DNA of 64,000 nucleotides, taken from assembly GCF_003576525.1 (NCBI RefSeq), contig NZ_QWUA01000010.1:24961-88960 (forward strand), in the 5' to 3' direction. Source of the DNA: Rummeliibacillus sp. POC4 (GTDB lineage Bacteria > Bacillota > Bacilli > Bacillales_A > Planococcaceae). The first letter of the stretch is position 1, and each line of letters begins with the position of its first letter. Below the pieces are notes generated by a model. It made no database searches. It saw only the letters and a program-made list of their open reading frames with translations, and had not been told where the DNA came from. A program made the translations under genes and the position numbers. Below are positions 43,916-51,441 of the stretch, in pieces.

Positions 43916-43977
43916 TAATGTGTCAACAGCAGACTTTAACGGTTTCAGTTATATAAATATGTACAAGCGAAATCATC

Positions 43978-44150
43978 CCCTCACAACAACTGCTTAGGAC
44001 AATTAATGATATCTTTTATTTCTGATTTTAAAAATTCCAGATATAGTTCGACTTTACCAAGTTGAGAAATGGGGATCCAATCCATTTGTAAATTAATCTT
44101 TCATCTTCCATTCCGTAAATGGCTTTGCATTCACTTCGTAATCATCATTG
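43978..44150 (-). pseudogene. Fragment of NUDIX gene, duplicated from 54197-54370
   Basis: About 170 bp that align base for base with the 3' part of the NUDIX gene at 54197-54661 (shared stretches include TCTTTTATTTCTGATTTTAA, GTTGAGAAATGGGGATCCA and GGCTTTGCATTCACTTC). A 5-bp duplication (ATCCAATCC against ATCC) and a 1-bp deletion break the frame, and no 5' part is present. Clear remnant of a duplicated C-terminus. Confidence 0.85.
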
Positions 44151-44278
44151 GTCGTATGTTTACCACCTTTATAATGGTAATGCCATTGCCACTAGGATAT
44201 TGCTTCTTTGATTTCTTTCCATACTGGGGCGTATTATCAGAATTGTTTTAGTGACCATTTTAGTGGGGCTTGACCATT

Positions 44279-44659
44279 TTATCCAATCAAACATTTAGTT
44301 GGGTATTTATTTGTATCAATAATAGATAAGCCAATAAAATTAGTGAAATCAGGATTTTTAAAGTATAATAAAATTCCTTGATAGGAAATATCATATGTTT
44401 TGCAAGATTGTTCTTTACCCCAATAATATTCTCCATCTTTTAACTCGAATTTATCGATATTACTCATATTTTTTAAAATTTCATATGTGTCACCAAAAAT
44501 TTCAATTCCTCTTACCCTATTTTGCTCATCTAAATCAAATTCAAAATCTGTATTTTCTTCAAGTTCTTCAGTTTCTATAATTCTACCAGCTAACCGTGAA
44601 GATAAAATATTTATATATGCAATTTCTACTTCTGTATCTATTTTTAGGATGTTGTTCAT
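44279..44659 (-). CDS. DUF2283-domain protein
   Basis: A 126-residue protein. The first 60 residues (EVEIAYINILSSR...ETEELEENTDFEFDLDEQNRVRGIEIFG) form the DUF2283 pattern; the remainder is an unrecognised charged domain. DUF2283 proteins often occur near toxin-antitoxin or phage genes, but nothing adjacent supports that here. A weak GGTGG is about 12 bases before the ATG. Confidence 0.7.
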   Translation of the reverse strand: MNNILKIDTEVEIAYINILSSRLAGRIIETEELEENTDFEFDLDEQNRVRGIEIFGDTYEILKNMSNIDKFELKDGEYYWGKEQSCKTYDISYQGILLYFKNPDFTNFIGLSIIDTNKYPTKCLIG

Positions 44660-44997
44660 TGCGCTTTTTCCACCTTAAATCATTATATTCACCACTAAGT
44701 GGGATTTCTACATTACAACCAATGTAACTAGCTTAACTCATTTGAATACCCCTTTCACTTTCTTAAACTATTCTGTCCAATAGTTTAAGTGTAAACCTTC
44801 ATAATATCTACTTTGCTATAAAATTTTATTCAACAATGATATGGCCCTTAAATGAAAAATGAGCCTAATCCTTATTCAAGGTTAGCGCCCGATTATTGTA
44901 TAAGGAGTAGGTTTTACAACGTTAAACATTAAAATTGTTCCCAAATATGATTTTAGAAACGGGGTCCTAGGTTATTCAGTATTTTAATTTAACTTGA
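44660..44997. other. Gene-free region with a perfect inverted repeat
   Basis: Between the DUF2283 gene and the TetR gene. It contains CTTAAACTATT CTGTCC AATAGTTTAAG (44762-44789), a perfect 11-bp inverted repeat of unknown role, and a weaker stem CTAATCCTT/AAGGTTAG (about 44866-44886) that could end the TetR transcript. No coding frame was seen. Confidence 0.45.
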
Positions 44998-45576
44998 TTA
45001 TTCTGCGGAAATAAGGGATTGCATTCCGGAAGTAATATATGGGATAGCCAATTTTATATATTCTTCTGCGGACAACGTGCTTTTGTGTTGCCAATCTACC
45101 GCTGCCCCGTAAATTCCCCAACTTAACATGACAGATGCAATTCTTAAAGATTCCTCATTGTTATTAGTTTGTTGTTTTAATAAAATCTCATAAAAAATAT
45201 CTTCTAGCTCGTTTTTAATAATTGTTTCAATTGTCGTTTTAAAAGACTTAAAACTAATTACACATTGTGTTGATAAAGACATTAGAAATTTTGTAACAGA
45301 TAAGAAAACATTGACAATTGTTTCTTCATTCAATTGAACACACTCTTTAATTTCACCCATTAGATTTGTCATCAAATTTTCTTTTAATACCTTTTCTAAT
45401 AAATCATATTTATCCATGAAGTGATAATAAAAGGTCGCACGATTAACTGTAGCTTCTTTTGTAATATCTTTAATGGTAATATCTTTAAAGTCTTTTTTAG
45501 TTGAAAGTTGAATAAATGCATCCATTATTAATTTGCGTGTGCGGATAATACGTGGATCTATCTTTGTTTTCTCCAT
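44998..45576 (-). CDS. TetR-family regulator
   Basis: A 192-residue TetR/AcrR repressor. DNA-binding part: IIRTRKLIMDAFIQLSTKKDFKDITIKDITKEATVNRATFYYHFMDKYDLLEKVL (residues about 9-63); the C-terminal domain is the helical ligand/dimer domain of the YxaF/DhaS-like group. Divergent from the azoreductase gene with a palindromic site between them, so it probably represses azoR and itself. Confidence 0.85.
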   Translation of the reverse strand: MEKTKIDPRIIRTRKLIMDAFIQLSTKKDFKDITIKDITKEATVNRATFYYHFMDKYDLLEKVLKENLMTNLMGEIKECVQLNEETIVNVFLSVTKFLMSLSTQCVISFKSFKTTIETIIKNELEDIFYEILLKQQTNNNEESLRIASVMLSWGIYGAAVDWQHKSTLSAEEYIKLAIPYITSGMQSLISAE

Positions 45577-45601
45577 CAGAAAACCCCATTTCTTATTTTC
45601 T

Positions 45602-45623
45602 CGACATTTTCTTAGAAATGTCG
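45602..45623. promoter_or_regulatory. Inverted repeat next to TetR gene
   Basis: CGACATTT TCTTAG AAATGTCG, perfect 8-bp arms, 26 bp from the TetR start. Likely a TetR operator for autoregulation or a leader hairpin. Confidence 0.4.
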
Positions 45624-45688
45624 TATATCCGATAAAGGTCTAAAATTGTTGGTTGAGCTAATCCAGAAGTCTTTATATAATTATTTTA

Positions 45689-45700
45689 CAACACGTGTTG
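45689..45700. promoter_or_regulatory. Palindromic TetR operator candidate
   Basis: CAACACGTGTTG, a perfect 12-bp palindrome about 12 bp downstream of a TATATAAT-like -10 element reading toward the azoreductase gene. Confidence 0.5.
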
Positions 45701-45798
45701 AATAAATAGAAGTATCGCAAAAATTTGGGCTTGTTAAGAAACTATTGCAAGTACCCAAACAAAACAAAAAATTTAACAGCAATGGAGATAGTTAAGAA

Positions 45799-46425
45799 AT
45801 GTCTAATGTACTTTTTATAAAAGCAAATGATCGTCCTTCTGTTCAAGCTGTAAGTGTACGAATGTATGAAACGTTCTTGAACGAATACAAGAAGGAAAAT
45901 CCAACAGATAACATCACGGAAGTTGACTTATACAAAGAAAATATCCCTTACTTCGGGAATGATGCTATTATGGGAATGTTTAAAACTTCAAAAGGGCTGC
46001 CACTAAGCAAAGAGGAAGATCAAATGGTGAAGATTATCGATAAATATCTAAATCAATTCTTGGCGGCAGATAAAATAGTGATAGCTTTTCCTATGTGGAA
46101 TCTTACTGCACCGGGGCCGCTAATTACGTATATCGATTACCTTGCACAATCAGGAAAAACGTTCAAGTATACTGCAAATGGTCCTGTTGGACTTACATCG
46201 GGGAAAAAGATAATGTTGCTTAGTGCTCGTGGTGCTAACTTTTCCGAAGAAAATAAACAATTTTTAGAATCGACTGTCAAACCTACCAAGTCAATCTTTA
46301 ATTTGTTAATGGGAATTCCAGTTGAAGAATTTGTGATTGAAGGTCATTCAGAGTTTCCTGATCGGGCTTCTGAAATTATTGAAACGGGACTTGAAGAAAC
46401 TAAGAAATTAGCAGCGAACTTCTAA
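45799..46425 (+). CDS. azoR: FMN-dependent NADH-azoreductase
   Basis: A 208-residue flavodoxin-fold azoreductase/quinone reductase (MSNVLFIKANDRPSVQAVSVRMYE, FPMWNLTAPGPLITYIDYLAQSGKTFKYTANGPVGLTSGKKIMLLSARG). It reduces quinones and azo compounds by two electrons, limiting semiquinone stress. GGAG is about 10 bases before the ATG. First gene of a two-gene operon with the DsbA-family protein; opposite TetR gene. Confidence 0.9.
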   Translation: MSNVLFIKANDRPSVQAVSVRMYETFLNEYKKENPTDNITEVDLYKENIPYFGNDAIMGMFKTSKGLPLSKEEDQMVKIIDKYLNQFLAADKIVIAFPMWNLTAPGPLITYIDYLAQSGKTFKYTANGPVGLTSGKKIMLLSARGANFSEENKQFLESTVKPTKSIFNLLMGIPVEEFVIEGHSEFPDRASEIIETGLEETKKLAANF

Positions 46426-46517
46426 AAACTTTTCGAATTTCAAAGATGAAGGGGTAAAGGTTAATGAACCAGCGTAAAGATCAAAGAACTGTCTTACCAG
46501 TTAATAGGGAGTACAAA

Positions 46518-47039
46518 ATGAAAATTGAGATATGGTCAGATTATGTTTGTCCGTTCTGTTATATAGGAAAACGTCGGTTGGAAGTGGCACTAGAGCAATT
46601 TGCTCATAGAGAAGATGTATTGATTGAATATAGGAGCTTTGAACTCAATCCAAGCGCTACCTTCTACTCAGGGCCAACCAATAGTTTCGACGCTCACCGT
46701 TTAACCCAATATGCCAAATCCGTGGGTAAGGATAAAGAAATAATAGAGAAATTGTTCTATTCGTATTACACGGATGCCAAACTTATTAGTAATCTTGATA
46801 CGTTAGGGGAAATTGCTGAATCAGTAGGCATGAATAGAAATGAGTGTCTGGCGATTCTCCATGACCCATTCCAATATGCCAACGATGTGCGTTCGGATGA
46901 AGCCTTAGCCCAACAATTTGGAATAACCGGAGCGCCATTTTTTGTAATTAATCGAAAATATTCTATATCTGGCGCACAGCCAGTAGAAACATTATTGGAC
47001 ATTCTTAACGAAATTTGGCAAGAAGAAAATAGCAATTGA
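46518..47039 (+). CDS. DsbA-family (FrnE-like) oxidoreductase with internal deletion
   Basis: A 173-residue thioredoxin-fold protein with the CPFC active site (IWSDYVCPFCYIGKRRLE) and the C-terminal FGITGAPFFVINRKYSISGAQP with its cis-Pro. Family members are about 235 residues; here the segment after RSFELNPSA, normally some 45 residues of the inserted helical domain, is missing and the chain resumes at PTNSFDAHRLTQYAK. The frame is kept, so the deletion is in frame. GGGAG precedes the ATG at 46518; a start at 46464 is also possible. Confidence 0.78.
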   Translation: MKIEIWSDYVCPFCYIGKRRLEVALEQFAHREDVLIEYRSFELNPSATFYSGPTNSFDAHRLTQYAKSVGKDKEIIEKLFYSYYTDAKLISNLDTLGEIAESVGMNRNECLAILHDPFQYANDVRSDEALAQQFGITGAPFFVINRKYSISGAQPVETLLDILNEIWQEENSN

Positions 47040-47163
47040 ATAACGGAAGAAAATAAACGTACAGTCAGAATAAATAGCCAGTGTTAAACTCACAAACTAC
47101 TTTTTTGGGGTGCTATATACAACTGGTGCTCTTTACTTTCATTTGTTGTTTCAGCATAGATAA

Positions 47164-47200
47164 TCCCAGCCCTTTACATTAAGAGGTGGGATTTTTTCTA
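47164..47200 (+). terminator. Terminator of azoR operon
   Basis: Stem AATCCCAGCC / GAGGTGGGATT with a loop of about 14 nt, followed by TTTTTCT. Confidence 0.7.
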
Positions 47201-47348
47201 AAATGACAATACAAATGGCAAACTACCATCAACCTTTCAATTCCTAAATTATATACCACTAAGTAGTGAATCTTTGCTTATTGTATCGTCCTGACATTTG
47301 ATTAGTATGAGGATACGAGATATTGATTGTGAATAATTACACTTAAAC

Positions 47349-47384
47349 AAACCAGCTAATAGTTGTCAAGATTTTTTAATAAAA
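47349..47384. repeat. Left copy of a 36-bp inverted repeat
   Basis: AAACCAGCTAATAGTTGTCA followed by AGATTTTTTAATAAAA. An identical sequence occurs on the opposite strand at 50335-50370, so the pair forms perfect terminal-style inverted repeats around a 3.0-kb block. Confidence 0.85.
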
Positions 47385-47428
47385 AAATAAAAACCCATGA
47401 TATACTAAAAAAGGGTACACCAAATAAG

Positions 47429-47452
47429 CCTTCCTCTTTAAAAATGGAAGGT
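47429..47452 (-). terminator. Hairpin after IS110 transposase
   Basis: CCTTCC TCTTTAAAAA GGAAGG-type stem (CCTTCC/GGAAGG) 28 bp past the transposase stop; probable terminator or part of the element's right end. Confidence 0.5.
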
Positions 47453-47479
47453 CTTTCTTAATATACTTAGATATGCTTT

Positions 47480-48718
47480 TTAAACCGCATTTTGGAAGAC
47501 TTCTTTCCTTTTTAGTAGGGCATATATCCAATGTAATAGCTTATTAGCACATGCAATGATTGCTACTCTAAAAGGTTTTCCTTCTTCGCGTTTTTTATCG
47601 TAGAACTCTCTTAATTTCTTATTTCTAGGGATTATTTCATCACTTGTTTTTTGCTTACGTGCATCTCTTATACCGCATTGTACAGCCATAAACAACGCTT
47701 GTCTTAACCTGCTAGAACCTCTTTTGGTTATGCGATTTATTGAAGCAGTAAACCGCCCTGAAGAGTATACGCTAGGATCTATTCCAGCGAATGCTACTAG
47801 CTTTTTAGGATGGTTAAACCGTTCTATCTCTCCAATTTCAGAGATGATTGTTGCCGCAATCTTTTCTCCAACACCAGGGATAGACTGGATAATCTTATAT
47901 TCTTCAATTTCTTTAGCGAGGGCATCTATTTCTGCTGCTAACTTTGATAGATGCTCTTGATATTGAAGAACAATGTTAATAAACATTCTTAGGTTAAAGA
48001 TATGGCTTTGATACAAGTTGTTTTGAAATGGATTACGTAATGCAGCCTCTCTCAATTTAATTGCCTTTTCTTTTGCCCATTTTTCTGAACGGGTTGTACA
48101 TAATTTCGCAATTTTATTAGTAAGTTCTGATTCACTAACACTTAAAACCTCTTTGGAGGTTGGGAAGATTGATAGAATCTGTAACGAAATTTTTGAATAG
48201 AGATTCCCAAAGACACCTCTATATTCAGGAAATACTTGATCTAAGATGGATTGTAGCTGTAATTTTGTTTGTGCAGCCGTGCTTGATACCGTTTCTTGTT
48301 GTCTAGTAAGATTACGAAGATTTAAGAGTTGTATGCCTCTTTTTTTATATGGTTCTAACTCCTCCTTGTAATACAGTTCACATAGATGATAGGCATCAAT
48401 GGCATCGGTCTTTACCTTGCGTAAATTTGTACTTCTAGCTCTATGAGAGATAAGTGGGTTAACTATAATATAGACGTATTGTTGCTCCTCCAAAAATTGA
48501 ATGACAGGCATATGATATTGACCTGTAGATTCTAAAATAACAGAAGGTTGCTTACCATCGGCTAGTTTCTCTATTTCCCTTAGAAATTCTAATAAACTAT
48601 ATAAACCATCAAGAGTATGTTTAATACTAAAGCTCTTACGATATGGTTTTCCCTTATCTAAAAAGGCTTGAACCTGACTTTCTCCTTTTGAAATATCCAG
48701 ACCTACGACTGGATTCAT
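47480..48718 (-). CDS. IS110-family transposase
   Basis: A 412-residue DEDD recombinase. RuvC-like residues: Asp in VVGLDISKGE (about 8), Glu in VILESTGQYH (about 63), then KVKTDAIDAYHL (about 102). A coiled-coil middle is followed by the C-terminal Tnp domain (IIQSIPGVGEKIAATIISEIGEIERF...LVAFAGIDPSVYSSGRF) containing the catalytic serine region. All motifs are intact and the frame is complete, so the element may be active. GGAG is eight bases before the ATG at 48718. The non-coding stretch upstream is a candidate bridge-RNA locus. Confidence 0.93.
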   Translation of the reverse strand: MNPVVGLDISKGESQVQAFLDKGKPYRKSFSIKHTLDGLYSLLEFLREIEKLADGKQPSVILESTGQYHMPVIQFLEEQQYVYIIVNPLISHRARSTNLRKVKTDAIDAYHLCELYYKEELEPYKKRGIQLLNLRNLTRQQETVSSTAAQTKLQLQSILDQVFPEYRGVFGNLYSKISLQILSIFPTSKEVLSVSESELTNKIAKLCTTRSEKWAKEKAIKLREAALRNPFQNNLYQSHIFNLRMFINIVLQYQEHLSKLAAEIDALAKEIEEYKIIQSIPGVGEKIAATIISEIGEIERFNHPKKLVAFAGIDPSVYSSGRFTASINRITKRGSSRLRQALFMAVQCGIRDARKQKTSDEIIPRNKKLREFYDKKREEGKPFRVAIIACANKLLHWIYALLKRKEVFQNAV

Positions 48719-48734
48719 AATCAAATCTCCTCCT

Positions 48735-48905
48735 TAATTAACTAAATTCGTCGGTAACCCCTAAAGCTACTTGTAATGTCATAGGTTCGCTTGTTAAACG
48801 GGATCGTTGTCCCAACCAGCTCGAAACATGTTTATACAAGTAGGGGGTGAACAGTTTTGCGGACGGGATCAAGTCCCACGGGCCAGACGTTCTACCCCGA
48901 CTACC
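48735..48905 (-). ncRNA. Candidate IS110 bridge RNA
   Basis: About 170 bp between the transposase and the next terminator, much richer in GC than its surroundings and full of short stems (GGGACAACGATCCC, GGGACTTGATCCC, CTTGTATAAACATG-like). IS110 elements encode a bridge RNA in this non-coding end, whose two internal loops pair with target and donor DNA. A TTATAA-like -10 element near 48908 could drive it. Exact ends cannot be fixed without relatives. Confidence 0.55.
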
Positions 48906-48920
48906 GTTATAATAAGACCT

Positions 48921-48956
48921 AAAAGAAAAAGGTCAACCAGAAAAATCTGGCTAACC
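48921..48956 (-). terminator. Intrinsic terminator downstream of LOG gene
   Basis: Minus-strand stem GGTTAGCCAGA / TCTGGTTGACC with a TTTT loop, followed by TTTTTCTTTT. It separates the LOG-gene transcript from the IS110 element. Confidence 0.8.
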
Positions 48957-49033
48957 TCATATTACAATCGGGCCATATTGTTGAATAAAATTTTTTTATG
49001 TAATCTTCCCAAAGGATGGTTTGGAAATGCTAA

Positions 49034-49058
49034 AGCCCATCTTTTTAAAAGATGGGCT
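49034..49058 (-). terminator. Hairpin after LOG gene
   Basis: Perfect 12-bp stem AGCCCATCTTTT / AAAAGATGGGCT a few bases past the LOG stop, with TTT following on the minus strand. Confidence 0.6.
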
Positions 49059-49070
49059 AGTTATAAATGA

Positions 49071-49631
49071 TTAATAAGTTCTAACTGTTACGGGGGTGAA
49101 CTCTTTTATGTACTGTTCCATTTGTATAAATGAATCTGTAAATAACATCGCCTCTTGGTCCGCTTCTGTTAAAAATTCACTCGTCACCATTGTCTGATAA
49201 AAATCCTTTAATTTATCGTAATAGCCTGCTACATTGAATAAAATACAGGGGTTTTGATGCTGACCAATGCGCGCCCATGAAATAACCTCTGAAATTTCTT
49301 CTAATGTACCTGGACCACCTGGTAATGCAATATAACAATTGCCTAATTCAATCATCTTATTTTTACGTTCAGACATTGAGTTCACAATTTCTAATCGGGT
49401 TAAATTTGGATGACTTAGCTCTCTGTCTACTAAAAAAGTTGGAATAATCCCGATTACTTCTCCATTATGTTCTAACACTTCATCAGCAATGACACCCATT
49501 AACCCTGCCTTTCCTCCACCATACACTAACGTATGACCACTTTCGGCAATCCATTTACCAAGTGATTTTGCTGCGTCTACATATAATTCGTTATTACCTA
49601 AACTCGCGCCACAATAAACTGAAATGTTCAA
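49071..49631 (-). CDS. LOG-family protein (cytokinin riboside 5'-monophosphate phosphoribohydrolase)
   Basis: A 186-residue Rossmann-fold nucleotide hydrolase of the LOG (Lonely Guy) family with the diagnostic LVYGGGKAGLMG (about residue 36) and LPGGPGTLEEISE (about 103) motifs. Members release the base from nucleoside 5'-monophosphates. A TTG start follows GGAGGAAGG. Divergent from a MazG-like gene, and both lie inside the inverted-repeat-bounded block, so a shared role in nucleotide clean-up is conceivable. Confidence 0.9.
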   Translation of the reverse strand: MNISVYCGASLGNNELYVDAAKSLGKWIAESGHTLVYGGGKAGLMGVIADEVLEHNGEVIGIIPTFLVDRELSHPNLTRLEIVNSMSERKNKMIELGNCYIALPGGPGTLEEISEVISWARIGQHQNPCILFNVAGYYDKLKDFYQTMVTSEFLTEADQEAMLFTDSFIQMEQYIKEFTPVTVRTY

Positions 49632-49689
49632 ATTTCCTTCCTCCTTTATAATGCTATTGTTATTATAGAAGAAAAAGGAGTGGTTTACA

Positions 49690-50004
49690 TTGAATATTTT
49701 AGAATATCAAAAATGGATTACAGAATTTTATAAAAAGCGAGGTTGGTATGAATTAAACGCATTTATACGTGTAAATTTTTTAACAGAAGAAGTCGGTGAA
49801 GTATCTAGAGCCATTCGTACAATTGAAATCGGTCGAGATCGCCAAGATGAAGAAACGTTGACGAAAGAAGAGCAACTCGCAAATTTGAAAGAAGAACTTG
49901 GTGATGTATTGGACAATTTATTTATTTTAGCAGACAAGTACGAAATTAATTTAACAGAAATTATGGAAATCCATAAAAACAAATTGACGAATCGCTATCA
50001 ATAA
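49690..50004 (+). CDS. MazG-like nucleotide pyrophosphohydrolase
   Basis: A 104-residue all-alpha NTP pyrophosphohydrolase with the metal-binding motifs FLTEEVGEVSRAI (about 29) and LKEELGDVLDNLFILADKY (about 65). Such proteins hydrolyse non-canonical (d)NTPs to monophosphates. A TTG start follows AAAGGAG. Divergently transcribed from the LOG gene with only 58 bp between, suggesting common control. Confidence 0.85.
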   Translation: MNILEYQKWITEFYKKRGWYELNAFIRVNFLTEEVGEVSRAIRTIEIGRDRQDEETLTKEEQLANLKEELGDVLDNLFILADKYEINLTEIMEIHKNKLTNRYQ

Positions 50005-50043
50005 ACATATATAACATCCCTAAATCTGAATTTGGGTGTATTT

Positions 50044-50226
50044 TTAATCTTCCACAATTGGGCGCGATTCTTGAAGAGGAATTGTACCTACATGACGTTT
50101 TAATTCACGTGAAATTGTAGAAGGACTTCTTTTTAGGCATTTTGCAGTTTCCCTAATTGAATATCCTAATTCAATATAAGTTTCTATTTTTGAACGCTCA
50201 GATATGGTAAGATGTTGATAGCTCAT
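50044..50226 (-). pseudogene. Truncated IS30-family transposase (N-terminus only)
   Basis: A 60-residue frame with the IS30 N-terminal helix-turn-helix (YQHLTISERSKIETYIELGYSIRETAKCLKRSPSTISRELKRHVG), then a short unrelated tail. Full-length IS30 transposases have about 320 residues with a DDE domain, which is missing. GGAGGAATCG precedes the ATG, so the promoter-proximal end of the element is intact. Lies just inside the right 36-bp repeat. Confidence 0.85.
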
Positions 50227-50334
50227 AACGATTCCTCCTCAGATGTTTGTGTGGTAACTAACATTTTACACGAGGACGTTATGGGCTTCTTTTATTTTGA
50301 CTTACAAGTGTTGCACTTAATATTACAATTCATC

Positions 50335-50370
50335 TTTTATTAAAAAATCTTGACAACTATTAGCTGGTTT
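50335..50370. repeat. Right copy of the 36-bp inverted repeat
   Basis: Reverse complement of 47349-47384 without mismatch. It lies about 110 bp upstream of the IS30 transposase fragment. Confidence 0.85.
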
Positions 50371-50415
50371 TGTGGTACAACTACATCTTTTTCTGTAACT
50401 ATAAAAAACCTTTTA

Positions 50416-51441
50416 TTAGTTACTATTATCGGTATGAGTAAGTATAATTTTTGTACCCGATTCATTACTCTCTATTGAAATGTGGAGATTTAATAACTTA
50501 GGAACCTCATTAATAATATTCAATCCTTTTCGACTTGATTGATGAAGTTTTTTCATTGGGTTAAAGCCTATACCATTATCCGTTATAATCAGCTTCTGCT
50601 TACCTTCTTCTTTAGAACCTTCTATTGTTAAATGATCAGCTTCAGAATGATATAAAACATTTTGTAATACATTATCGAAAAGTCTTTCGAACCATACTTT
50701 ATCCAATGTCCAAATAATTTCAGGTTCTATATTGGATAGATATGTTATATTTTTATGATTTAAAGCGTTCTTCCACTTCTCCATAAACTGATTTATGGAC
50801 TCTTCCAAGTTAATCGGTGAACTGTGGGTGATTATTGAATCAGAGTTCAAGTAATTTTTATGATAGATCCGATCACTTAGGGTAGATATAGTATCTGTAT
50901 TTTTACTTATTTCTTTTATTGCTTCATTAATGTTTTGTCCCGTTTGTAGGTAATATAAATTAATTTTTATTATAGATAGTGGTGTTTTAATATCATGTGC
51001 AAGTTGATCTAAGTACCTTTTCCTTAGTTCTTCCGATTCCTTATATTTATCTTGATTATATTTTAAACTGTTAATTAATATATTAACTGACTCACCGAGG
51101 TGTTTCATTTCGATATTCTTTAACATTTGAATTTTGACAGGTTCTGGATACATTTGGTCTTTGGCTATATCTCTAATAAAATGCGAAAGGAAGCTTATTT
51201 CAGATGAAATATTAATTATAATTTTTGAAAGAAATGCAACATATAATAAAATCATAACGGAAAAAATTGAGAACACGTATATATAATTTTCATATGCTAT
51301 GAAAGGAGTATCTGTTCCATTTATATAATCATGTAATAGGTGGATACCAAATACAATGTAGTTCGATATCATAAGAGCAATTGGGAAGAACAAAATCGAG
51401 ATAAGCGTGAAAAGATATATCTTTTTATTCAATAACATCAT
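50416..51441 (-). CDS. Sensor histidine kinase
   Basis: A 341-residue kinase with two N-terminal membrane helices (about 10-30 and 52-72), an H-box YLDQLAHDIKTPLSIIKINLYYLQ (phospho-His about residue 149), N-box WFERLFDNVLQNVLYHS and G-box IITDNGIGF. It ends the operon and overlaps the regulator gene by four bases. The short extracytoplasmic loop of some 20 residues suggests sensing through the adjoining transporter or within the membrane. Confidence 0.9.
   Translation of the reverse strand: MMLLNKKIYLFTLISILFFPIALMISNYIVFGIHLLHDYINGTDTPFIAYENYIYVFSIFSVMILLYVAFLSKIIINISSEISFLSHFIRDIAKDQMYPEPVKIQMLKNIEMKHLGESVNILINSLKYNQDKYKESEELRKRYLDQLAHDIKTPLSIIKINLYYLQTGQNINEAIKEISKNTDTISTLSDRIYHKNYLNSDSIITHSSPINLEESINQFMEKWKNALNHKNITYLSNIEPEIIWTLDKVWFERLFDNVLQNVLYHSEADHLTIEGSKEEGKQKLIITDNGIGFNPMKKLHQSSRKGLNIINEVPKLLNLHISIESNESGTKIILTHTDNSN

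Larger units (their letters stand above)
47400..48915 (-). mobile_element. IS110-family insertion sequence (ends approximate)
   Basis: Transposase plus the bridge-RNA stretch and a short right end. IS110 elements lack long terminal inverted repeats, so the borders given are estimates from gene, hairpin and composition only. Confidence 0.6.

Noticed and set aside
48807..49070. 87-residue plus-strand frame upstream of IS110 transposase
   Set aside because: It covers the structured non-coding end of the IS110 element and terminator hairpins, has no ribosome site and no recognisable domain.
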